From positions 1 through 30,427 of the forward strand of contig CAJMNR010000043.1 in the NCBI GenBank assembly GCA_905214875.1: 30,427 nt of DNA, written 5' to 3'. The notes under the pieces were generated by a model that saw only the letters and a program-made list of their open reading frames with translations, made no database searches and had not been told where the DNA came from. Numbering within the stretch: position 1 is the first letter of the stretch; the number at the start of each line of letters is the position of its first letter. Positions 15,391-21,938 of the stretch are shown piece after piece. The stretch comes from an uncultured bacterium. Lineage in GTDB: Bacteria; Bacillota; Clostridia; Lachnospirales; Lachnospiraceae. The translations under genes were made by a program, and so were the position numbers.

Positions 15391-16108
15391 GATGAAGTTG
15401 TATTTTGTGCCACATGCAGGAGGGTCCGCAATGGGGTATTTGACCATGAAGCGCTTTATTGATCCTGAGAACGTAGAAGTAGTGCCGTTGGAACTTGCAG
15501 GACGTGGAACACGCATCAAAGAGCCTTGCTACAAGTCAGTAGAAGAAGATGCAAAGGACTTGTATGAACGCATCAAAGAAGATATAGAAGACACAGACTA
15601 TGCCATTTTTGGACATAGCCTTGGTACGGTTATTACATACGAACTTACAAAATTGATTGAACAGAATAAGAAGCCGATTCCGAAGTGTTTGTTCCTTTCA
15701 GGAAGAGGAGGCCCTGGTTATGATATGGGAATGCCTTCCGTGGCAGACTTGCCAGAAGAGGAGTTTGCCTCTTATTTTATAAAGAATCAGGGGATTCCAG
15801 AGGAAATGCAGCATAGTAAGGAACTAATGAGGCTACTTCTTCCTGTACTACGAACGGATGTGAAAAAGGCAGAACAATATGAGGAAAAGCAGGTCGAAAA
15901 GATCACTTCGGATATTGTGGCTGTTTATGGAGTAGAGGATAATCTTTGCAATCGGGAAGGTATGAGAGCATGGGGAGAACTTTCAAATGGAACCTATAAG
16001 GAATATGCTTTTTCTGGCGGCCATTTTTATTTTACGAAACATCGACAAGAGCTCGGGGAATGTATTGCAAAGGTGCTAAAGACATATAGAGTAGGGGGAG
16101 ACATATGA
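15383..16108 (+). CDS. Type II thioesterase (GrsT/SrfAD-like)
   Basis: An alpha/beta-hydrolase thioesterase of about 241 residues. It opens with KLYFVPHAGGSAMGY, the standard N-terminal block of external NRPS/PKS thioesterases, then ELAGRGTR, the nucleophile elbow GHSLG (Ser79 from this start), LSGRGGPG, and a C-terminal D in VYGVEDNL with H in GGHFYF. The triad is complete. Such enzymes clear wrong or stalled acyl groups from carrier proteins, or occasionally release product. GTG 15383 is chosen because AGGGAG (15368-15373) is nine bases away; ATG 15392 is the alternative. A longer reading from 15338 would run well into the carrier gene. The start overlaps the carrier stop by eight bases, and the stop overlaps the next gene (ATGA), so translation is coupled. 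Confidence 0.92.
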   Translation: MPKMKLYFVPHAGGSAMGYLTMKRFIDPENVEVVPLELAGRGTRIKEPCYKSVEEDAKDLYERIKEDIEDTDYAIFGHSLGTVITYELTKLIEQNKKPIPKCLFLSGRGGPGYDMGMPSVADLPEEEFASYFIKNQGIPEEMQHSKELMRLLLPVLRTDVKKAEQYEEKQVEKITSDIVAVYGVEDNLCNREGMRAWGELSNGTYKEYAFSGGHFYFTKHRQELGECIAKVLKTYRVGGDI

Positions 16109-17691
16109 TAAAAACATTTAATGAGATGTATAAGCAGTTCGTGATAGAAAATGATGAAGAGTATGACCTGTTGTATTTTAATGACACGGTAGTTACGAAT
16201 TTTGATTTTATAAAAAGAGTAGACGAAATTGCGAAACATTTGATTCGTCTCGGAGTTCGTCAAGGAACCGGAGTAGGATATACGATGAATAATAACACGG
16301 ACATTATTCCACTCTTTATTGCAATTGCCAAGCTTGGTGCATATGCGGTACCGCAATTTGCTGGAATTCCACCGATTGCACGTATGGACTTTTATAATAA
16401 ATCCAAAGTAAGATTTGTAGTTACGAATGAGTCTATGGTTTCAGCGCTACAGACAGCTGGAGAAAAAATTGAATTTATTCCAGAATTCATTGTGGTTGAA
16501 AAGAGTCAGGCATATGAAAGTATCTTTGGACAACCAATGGAAGCAATCGATTTAAATGAGTATTCGATTACGGGAGAGGAAGGAGATCTTCCGCTAATGA
16601 TTGCTTCTAGTTCAGGTACGACTGGAATACCAAAGATGGTTTGTATGACACAGACCAATGTGGGCTCTGAAATGATCGTCTCAAAGGACATGGTAGAAGA
16701 GGTAAGAAAATTATTGCCTAGCGAATGTAAACAAGACAGCAGCAGCCTTGCATTCCCATTTTCAACTTCTGTCATGCTTGTATTATGCGGTATGGTGTTC
16801 CAAAAGAGGACCATGGTATTTTCCGATGATATTACGCCGATGAATTTTCTTAAAGACATCGAACGAAGAAAATCTAAGGCAATTTCTTGTCCACCAGCTT
16901 ATTTAGAATCCATCTTGTTATTAAAGGATAAAAATCCATATGATCTTTCCAGCGTAACGGAATTAGGCGGTGGTATGGACTTTTGCCCACCAGAGTGTAT
17001 TAGAAGGTTAAAGATAATGTTTCCGAACCTTCGCGCATACTCCAATGGATATGGACTTGTGGAAACATGCAACGTTTATATGCATACAGCAGTTGATATC
17101 AGCGGTGATGAGATTAAGGACACTGCAAAAGTCAGACTTGCTAAGCATGCTGATAATGTGATCATGGTGAAGGACGAGCAAGGAAACGAAGTAGAAGTCG
17201 GAGAAGTTGGTGAATTATATGTCAAAGGTCCAAATGTCGTTAAGGGATATATGTCAGCGCCAGATACGATGATGGAAGCATTTCATGATGGATGGCTTAA
17301 GACTGGTGACATTGCGAAAAAAGAAAGCGACAGCTGTGTTACTTTGTTAGGAAGAAGAAAATATTTTATCAAACGTGGTGGAAAGACGATTTCTCCAATT
17401 GTTGTGCAGACAGAAATCAATAAGACACAAGGCGTAAAAGCCAGTGGTGTCGTAGGGGTACCACATCCACTATATGGAGAGATGATCTGGGCATTTGTCG
17501 TAAAAGAAGAAGGTAGTGATATCTCGTTAAAAGAAGTGAAAAAACAGTGCAGAGAGCAATTGCCATATTACATGATTCCGGATCAAGTAACGTTTATCGA
17601 TGAAATCCCTAAAAATCCAGGAGTCGGTAAAGTGGACTTTGAGACACTTAGAAATATGGCCAAAGAATGCTTGGGAAAAAATACACAATAA
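16105..17691 (+). CDS. Class I adenylate-forming enzyme 2
   Basis: A 528-residue ANL-superfamily enzyme, clearly different from the first. It has the P-loop SSSGTTGIPK (168-177), YGLVETC (A5), GWLKTGDIA (A7), GRRKYFIKRGG (A8) and GVGKVDF near the C terminus with the catalytic lysine. The A8 region lacks the usual acidic residue (GR-K instead of GR-D) and the following EIE-type triplet reads VVQTEI, a mild deviation in the hinge area. Overall layout resembles aryl or acyl ligases that feed carrier proteins. Having two ligases beside one carrier suggests either two building blocks or one ligase acting as a joining enzyme (adenylate attacked by an amine). It overlaps the thioesterase stop by four bases and is the last gene of the operon; no clear terminator follows. 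Confidence 0.9.
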   Translation: MIKTFNEMYKQFVIENDEEYDLLYFNDTVVTNFDFIKRVDEIAKHLIRLGVRQGTGVGYTMNNNTDIIPLFIAIAKLGAYAVPQFAGIPPIARMDFYNKSKVRFVVTNESMVSALQTAGEKIEFIPEFIVVEKSQAYESIFGQPMEAIDLNEYSITGEEGDLPLMIASSSGTTGIPKMVCMTQTNVGSEMIVSKDMVEEVRKLLPSECKQDSSSLAFPFSTSVMLVLCGMVFQKRTMVFSDDITPMNFLKDIERRKSKAISCPPAYLESILLLKDKNPYDLSSVTELGGGMDFCPPECIRRLKIMFPNLRAYSNGYGLVETCNVYMHTAVDISGDEIKDTAKVRLAKHADNVIMVKDEQGNEVEVGEVGELYVKGPNVVKGYMSAPDTMMEAFHDGWLKTGDIAKKESDSCVTLLGRRKYFIKRGGKTISPIVVQTEINKTQGVKASGVVGVPHPLYGEMIWAFVVKEEGSDISLKEVKKQCREQLPYYMIPDQVTFIDEIPKNPGVGKVDFETLRNMAKECLGKNTQ

Positions 17692-17712
17692 GTAAATACC
17701 AACCATTTCCTG

Positions 17713-17718
17713 TATAAT
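17713..17718 (+). promoter_or_regulatory. Possible -10 for the flavoprotein gene
   Basis: TATAAT preceded by TG lies 53 bp before ATG 17772, but no good -35 is present at 16-18 bp. It is weak support for a separate promoter; read-through from the carrier-protein operon cannot be excluded because no terminator was seen between. Confidence 0.35.
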
Positions 17719-17771
17719 TATGATTAAAAATGTGATAAATTTTTAACAAGTTATAATTTTGGGAGGTATGT

Positions 17772-19583
17772 ATGAAAAAGAAAATAGCAATGTTTCTTGT
17801 CGCTATAATGACATTAACATCTATTACTGGTTGTGCTTCTAAAAATGAAGGTACAACTGAGGCAACTGCAACACCTGCTGCAGTTGTGGAGAATAATTTG
17901 CAGGCAGATATCGTTGTAATTGGAGCTGGTGGAGCTGGTATGTCAGCAGCCATCCAAGCAAGACAAGACGGTGCTACAAATGTAGTTATAGTTGAGAAAA
18001 TGGCACAAACTGGTGGTAACACTACTCGTGCAACAGGCGGTTTAAACGCTTCCGAAACAAAATACCAAGAAGCACAAGGAATTAAGGATTCTAACGAACT
18101 TTTCATTGAAGATACAATGAAGGGTGGAAAAGAATTAAATGATAAAGCATTAGTAACAACACTTGTTGAAAACTCCAAAGATGCTGTAGATTGGATTAAT
18201 GATCTTGGCGGTGATTTAGCAGTGGTAGCCATGTTTGGTGGTGCAAGTGTAGAACGTATCCACAGACCAAGTGATACAAGTGCAGTTGGTCCAATGCTTG
18301 TGAAAACATTTAATGCACAATTAGAAAAATTAGAAATCCCAGTTTTATTAGAAACAACTGCAAAAGAAATTCTTGTTGATGACAAGGGTGCAGTAACTGG
18401 AGTTAAGATTTCTGACGCTGATGGTGAAAAGATAATCAGCTGTAAAGCGGTTGTTATGGCAACAGGTGGTTTCGGTGGAAACTTAGAAATGGTTGTTGAA
18501 AACAATGCAGACTTAGCTGGTTTTGGTTCTACGAACCACGCAGGTGCAACAGGTGACGGTATCGTTATGGCAACTGCTATCGGTGCTGCAACAGTAGATA
18601 TGGAACAAATTCAAATCCATCCAACTGTAGATCCTGAAACTCAAACACTTTACACGGAAGGTGTTCGTGGTAACGGTGCAATCTTAATTAACCTTGAAGG
18701 TAAACGTTTCGTAAACGAAATGGATACTCGTGATGTTGTAAGTGCAGCTATTTTAAAACAAACAGATGCAATCTCTTATATGGTATTTGATCAAGAAGTT
18801 CGTGAAAGTCTTTCTGCAATCGAAAAATACGTAAGCTCAGGTCTTACTGTAGAAGCAGATACTATTGAAGAATTAGCAGAAAAAATCGGCGTTGACGCTA
18901 AATCATTAAAAGAAACAATGACAAACTATGCTAGCTATCAAGAATCTGGTACAGATAAAGAATTTGGTCGTGATGATATGCCACGTTCTTTAACAAAATC
19001 TAAGTTCTATGCAGCGAAATGTGCTCCAGCAATTCATCATACAATGGGTGGTTTAAAAATTAACACTTCCACTGAAGTATTAAACAGCGATGGCAATGCA
19101 ATCCCTGGTTTATTCGCAGCTGGTGAAGTAACTGGTGGTGTACATGGTGCTAACCGTCTTGGTGGTAACGCAGTAGCTGATATCGTTGTTTTCGGACGTA
19201 TTTCCGGTACTAATGCAGCGAAATTCGTAAAAGAAAACGGTGGGCACACTGCTCAAACGATTGAAGTGAAAAAAGTGGATGCTTCTGAAGAAGTAACGCC
19301 AGAAGTTCAAGGTAACTTTACAGATGGTACTTACACAGGTACTGGTAAAGGTAACAACGGTGACATTAAAGTTGAAGTTACTGTAAAAGATGGAAACATC
19401 ACGAAAGTTAATGTAGTAGAACAACATGAAACAGAAGGACTTTATGATAGTGCTTTAGCAAAAGTTGTTCCAGCAATGATCCAAAAACAAACAACAGAAG
19501 TAGATGTCGTAACAGGTGCAACTAATTCTTCTAAAGGCCTTATGGCAGCTGTAGCAGATGCTGTAAAAGGTGCTACTAAATAA
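17772..19583 (+). CDS. Fumarate reductase-like flavoprotein, lipid-anchored, with C-terminal FMN-binding domain
   Basis: A 603-residue lipoprotein. LTSITGC places the lipidated Cys at 21, followed by a Thr/Ala-rich linker. The FAD domain starts at ADIVVIGAGGAGMSAA (GAGGAG 51-56); TGGNTTRATGGLNA, HTMGGLKI and GEVTGGVHGANRLGGNAV are typical of the flavocytochrome c / urocanate reductase family. Residues about 513-603 form an FMN_bind domain with DVVTGATNS (578-586), the motif in which ApbE attaches FMN covalently, to Thr584. No haem-binding CxxCH is present. It should reduce an enoate-type acceptor outside the membrane, electrons passing through FMN; the substrate is unknown. GGGAGG precedes ATG 17772. 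Codon use is regular and biased, suggesting strong expression. No apbE gene is in the window. Confidence 0.92.
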   Translation: MKKKIAMFLVAIMTLTSITGCASKNEGTTEATATPAAVVENNLQADIVVIGAGGAGMSAAIQARQDGATNVVIVEKMAQTGGNTTRATGGLNASETKYQEAQGIKDSNELFIEDTMKGGKELNDKALVTTLVENSKDAVDWINDLGGDLAVVAMFGGASVERIHRPSDTSAVGPMLVKTFNAQLEKLEIPVLLETTAKEILVDDKGAVTGVKISDADGEKIISCKAVVMATGGFGGNLEMVVENNADLAGFGSTNHAGATGDGIVMATAIGAATVDMEQIQIHPTVDPETQTLYTEGVRGNGAILINLEGKRFVNEMDTRDVVSAAILKQTDAISYMVFDQEVRESLSAIEKYVSSGLTVEADTIEELAEKIGVDAKSLKETMTNYASYQESGTDKEFGRDDMPRSLTKSKFYAAKCAPAIHHTMGGLKINTSTEVLNSDGNAIPGLFAAGEVTGGVHGANRLGGNAVADIVVFGRISGTNAAKFVKENGGHTAQTIEVKKVDASEEVTPEVQGNFTDGTYTGTGKGNNGDIKVEVTVKDGNITKVNVVEQHETEGLYDSALAKVVPAMIQKQTTEVDVVTGATNSSKGLMAAVADAVKGATK

Positions 19584-19600
19584 TAAGTAGATATACAATA

Positions 19601-19635
19601 GGGGAGTGGTACGAAAACGTACGCTCTCCTTTTTT
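19601..19635 (+). terminator. Terminator after the flavoprotein gene
   Basis: GGGGAGT(G)GTACG pairs with CGTACGCTCTCC around an AAAA loop with one bulged G, then six T. A 53-bp repeat starts in the T run. Confidence 0.75.
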
Positions 19636-19682
19636 AATTGTTCGGAAATTTCTCTGTCGAGCTCTTTCCTAACAATTAAAAA
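19630..19682. repeat. 53-bp hairpin repeat, copy 1
   Basis: AATTGTTCGGAAA (19636-19648) faces TTTCCTAACAATT (19665-19677) with one mismatch, around a 16-nt loop containing GAGCTC. It matches 30375-30427 at all but one base. Both copies begin in the T run of an intrinsic terminator. Confidence 0.85.
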
Positions 19683-19992
19683 TGGCCCAAAAAGCGGGGC
19701 GTGTGATGCGCACTCACCTGAAAGGAAGATATCGCTACCAAGACCAGGTTCGGCGCGGGCAAAGTAATCTTAATATGATGAGGGATCTTTAAGATAGGGA
19801 TAAGAGTTTGTTATTTGGAGGAATAGTTTAGTGAAATTCCTAAGTAATGAGAGATGAATTAGGTGGTCAGGTAGAAAAAATTCAACGTATAATTCATAAT
19901 TTAAAGAAAACGTCCAAGAAATACCAGTTTAAAAAGGCGTGTTCTTATATTATCATGATAGAGTGAATTTTTTACTACAAGGAGAAAGATAA
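19683..19992 (+). other. Gene-free stretch with a GC-rich, possibly structured core
   Basis: This is the rest of the 409-bp gap between the two flavin lipoproteins. Bases 19684-19764 hold about 48 G/C in 81 by hand count, far above the neighbouring intergenic DNA. Possible pairings are GCCC (19685-19688) with GGGC (19757-19760), GTG with CAC near 19701-19713, and ACCTG (19716-19720) with CAGGT (19745-19749). Further on, AGGAAT can pair with ATTCCT near 19818-19841. It may encode a small structured RNA or be the body of a repeat element; no known RNA family was recognised. The last 60 bases should hold the promoter of the next gene, but only weak matches are visible. Confidence 0.4.
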
Positions 19993-20400
19993 ATGAAAAA
20001 AACACTTACAACATTACTTTTAAGCACAATGCTTGTAACATCTCTTACTGCATGTGGAGAAAAGAAAGAAGAAACAACTGCAACAGCTACACCAGCTGCT
20101 ACAACTGCAACAACTGAAGCAGCAACAGCTAACGGTGAATTAAAAGACGGTACTTTCGAAGGAACTGGAAAAGGAAACAACGGAGATATTAAAGTATCTG
20201 TAACAGTAAAAGAAGGTAAAATCACAGAAGTTAAAGTTCTTGAACACAAAGAAACTGTAGGTATCTGTGAAAAAGCGATCGAAAACCTTCCAGCAGCAAT
20301 TATTGAAAAACAAAGCGCTGAAGTTGATGCAATCGCAACTGCAACAATGACTTCTAACGGAATTAAAGAAGCAGTAACTAACGCATTAGCTTCTAAATAA
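19993..20400 (+). CDS. Small FMN-binding lipoprotein
   Basis: A 135-residue exported lipoprotein: signal peptide with LTAC lipobox, a Thr/Ala-rich tether (about 22-47), and a single FMN_bind domain from LKDGTFEGTGKGNNGDIKV to the end. The domain is a close paralogue of the C-terminal domain of the preceding flavoprotein; GTGKGNNGDIKV is identical in both. The usual flavinylation motif is altered: DAIATATMTS (from D112), with A-T where SG or TG normally precedes A-T, though Thr118 is in register. It probably shuttles electrons at the cell surface, possibly to the neighbouring reductase. AAGGAG precedes ATG 19993. It is followed by a bidirectional terminator. Confidence 0.9.
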   Translation: MKKTLTTLLLSTMLVTSLTACGEKKEETTATATPAATTATTEAATANGELKDGTFEGTGKGNNGDIKVSVTVKEGKITEVKVLEHKETVGICEKAIENLPAAIIEKQSAEVDAIATATMTSNGIKEAVTNALASK

Positions 20401-20417
20401 TAGAATTATTCTTGGAT

Positions 20418-20482
20418 AAAAACTCCTCTTAAGGCGGATTGTTTGTAATGAACAGTTTTCCTTGAGAGGAGTTTTTATATTT
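20418..20482. terminator. Bidirectional terminator
   Basis: AAAAACTCCTCTTAAGG (20418-20434) pairs with CCTTGAGAGGAGTTTTT (20460-20476), 17 bp with one G-T pair. The flanking A and T runs let it serve the FMN lipoprotein on the plus strand and the Nudix-HAD gene on the minus strand. Confidence 0.85.
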
Positions 20483-20547
20483 TGATGAAAAGTACTGAAA
20501 AATGTAGAATAATGGCATTCCCCTTTTCCGTACTTATAGAACACTAG

Positions 20548-21774
20548 TTATTGGATATGAGGCACATTTTCGTAAAGCCATTTTGCTACCCCATCTTCGT
20601 TATTGGATGCAATAACAGCAGTGGCAATCTCTTTTAAAGAAGCTTCTGCATTGGCAACTGCATAGCATTCATCGGCAAGTTCAAACATAGGGTGGTCATT
20701 TACACCATCTCCAAATACTACGATACGTTTGCACCCGAGAAGTTCTTTTAGGTGCTTGATGGCATTTGCCTTTGTCGCCATTAACGGCATGATTTCCAGC
20801 CAGTAGTCTCCGCTATAAATGTCTTTGCCCAATGTGCAGTAGAATTGACCTTTGATTTGTTCGTAAATCGGCTCTAATTTTTCTTTTTCATCGATGCAGG
20901 AGAAGTGGAAGATGTCGCCGGTCTTTAGCTCTTCAAAGGAAGTAACCGGAGTTCTTCTGTCATCCCATCTTGTGCCTATAAAGTCTCTTGTATAGGAATT
21001 GATTTTATTATCTTCATAAGAATAGCGTTCTTTTCCATCTAAGAAAGAATATACGAGTGGCGCAATGTCAGCATCATTTAGAAGGTCTATAAGAGAAATA
21101 GCATCTTCTTTTTCAAAATACGTTTCTGCCAAATGTTCGCCAGTCACATTATCAATGATGAAGGAGCCATTATACACGATAATTGGTATTTCGGCTTTGA
21201 TTCCTCCTGCCACGATCGTAGAAGTCTTTGAGGAACGGGCAGTGGCGTAGGAAAATTTCATTCCGTGGTTTACTAATTCATTAATGACGTTATTGGTATA
21301 GTCTGATGTTTTTTGCTCGCTGCGAAGTAACGTACCATCTAGGTCGGATACGTAAAGAGTCATTCGTGCAACCAATACAGGCGTAATCGCTGGATATGTA
21401 AGGTTGCTAGGAAGCGTATTAAATGTTTTTACACGAGCCATTTCGCTTTCAGGAATTGCGCCAAGTGTGTTGATCTTGGCCGTAAATACGACACCGCAGG
21501 CACCAGTGCCAGCTTCTCCGACTTCGCCTGTTCCAGCCCAGTAATCACAGAATGGCTCAATGATAAAATCAGTGGCTCCAGACTCTTCATACAGTTCACG
21601 TTTTGCAGCTTCTAAAGGAGTTTCTCCAGGTTCAATCTTGCCGCCTTGGGGTTCCCAGGTCGTGCGGTCTTTATGCTGACTTAATAAGAGTTTGTTGTTG
21701 TATTCTGATATAATTACGACATATTTATAGTGAAACTTTTCTAGTTCCCCTGGTTTAAAAGTTGTACATTTCAT
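20548..21774 (-). CDS. Nudix hydrolase fused to Cof-type HAD phosphatase
   Basis: A 408-residue fusion. Residues 1-about 135 form a Nudix domain resembling YtkD/MutT with a perfect Nudix box (G-K-I-E-P-G-E, seven residues, REL-Y-EE-S-G-A; about 45-67). From M138, MTLYVSDLDGTLL starts a HAD-IIB/Cof phosphatase with D144 as nucleophile in DLDGT, a cap domain, and the Mg site FGDGVNDHPMFELA near residue 370. The Nudix part would cleave a nucleoside diphosphate derivative and the HAD part could remove the remaining phosphate; this pairing is inference. The Met at the join looks like the former HAD start, but no Shine-Dalgarno precedes it, so one chain is made. GAGAGG lies before the ATG at 21774. 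The upstream gap carries a triple repeat that may be an operator. Confidence 0.9.
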   Translation of the reverse strand: MKCTTFKPGELEKFHYKYVVIISEYNNKLLLSQHKDRTTWEPQGGKIEPGETPLEAAKRELYEESGATDFIIEPFCDYWAGTGEVGEAGTGACGVVFTAKINTLGAIPESEMARVKTFNTLPSNLTYPAITPVLVARMTLYVSDLDGTLLRSEQKTSDYTNNVINELVNHGMKFSYATARSSKTSTIVAGGIKAEIPIIVYNGSFIIDNVTGEHLAETYFEKEDAISLIDLLNDADIAPLVYSFLDGKERYSYEDNKINSYTRDFIGTRWDDRRTPVTSFEELKTGDIFHFSCIDEKEKLEPIYEQIKGQFYCTLGKDIYSGDYWLEIMPLMATKANAIKHLKELLGCKRIVVFGDGVNDHPMFELADECYAVANAEASLKEIATAVIASNNEDGVAKWLYENVPHIQ

Positions 21775-21805
21775 ATTAGATAGAATCCTCTCTATTAGGT
21801 ATAGT

Positions 21806-21863
21806 TTATAATGTAGAAATATGATAGCATCATATTTCTACACATCATATTTCTACATTATAA
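21806..21863. promoter_or_regulatory. Triple inverted/direct repeat, operator candidate for the Nudix-HAD gene
   Basis: TGTAGAAATATGAT (21812-21825) is followed after AGC by its exact complement ATCATATTTCTACA (21829-21842) and, one base later, by a second complementary copy (21844-21857). The outer pair extends to 20 bp of perfect complementarity (21806-21825 with 21844-21863). It lies 32 bp upstream of the minus-strand ATG, and a TATAAT occurs at its edge on the minus strand. Confidence 0.6.
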
Positions 21864-21883
21864 TAGAAGTTTTGTAAAATGGG

Positions 21884-21930
21884 GAAGAAAAAAGAAGCTG
21901 TCACACGCATTTTATTATGGATGTGACAGC
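21884..21930 (-). terminator. Terminator of the FliK-like gene
   Basis: On the minus strand GCTGTCACA pairs perfectly with TGTGACAGC (plus-strand 21922-21930 and 21897-21905), followed by TTCTTTTTTC. It directly follows the stop at 21939. Confidence 0.8.
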
Positions 21931-21938
21931 GCTATATT

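Noticed and set aside
17648..18505. Long minus-strand open frame opposite the flavoprotein gene
   Set aside because: It is the shadow of the highly biased codons of the plus-strand gene and has no domain.
19740..19765. GGTTCG resembling a tRNA T-arm
   Set aside because: No acceptor, D or anticodon arm can be drawn around it.
19682..19792. 36-codon open frame starting MAQKAGRVM
   Set aside because: There is no ribosome-binding site, its start lies at the end of a repeat, and the region looks more like structured or repeat DNA. It is kept only as a finding.
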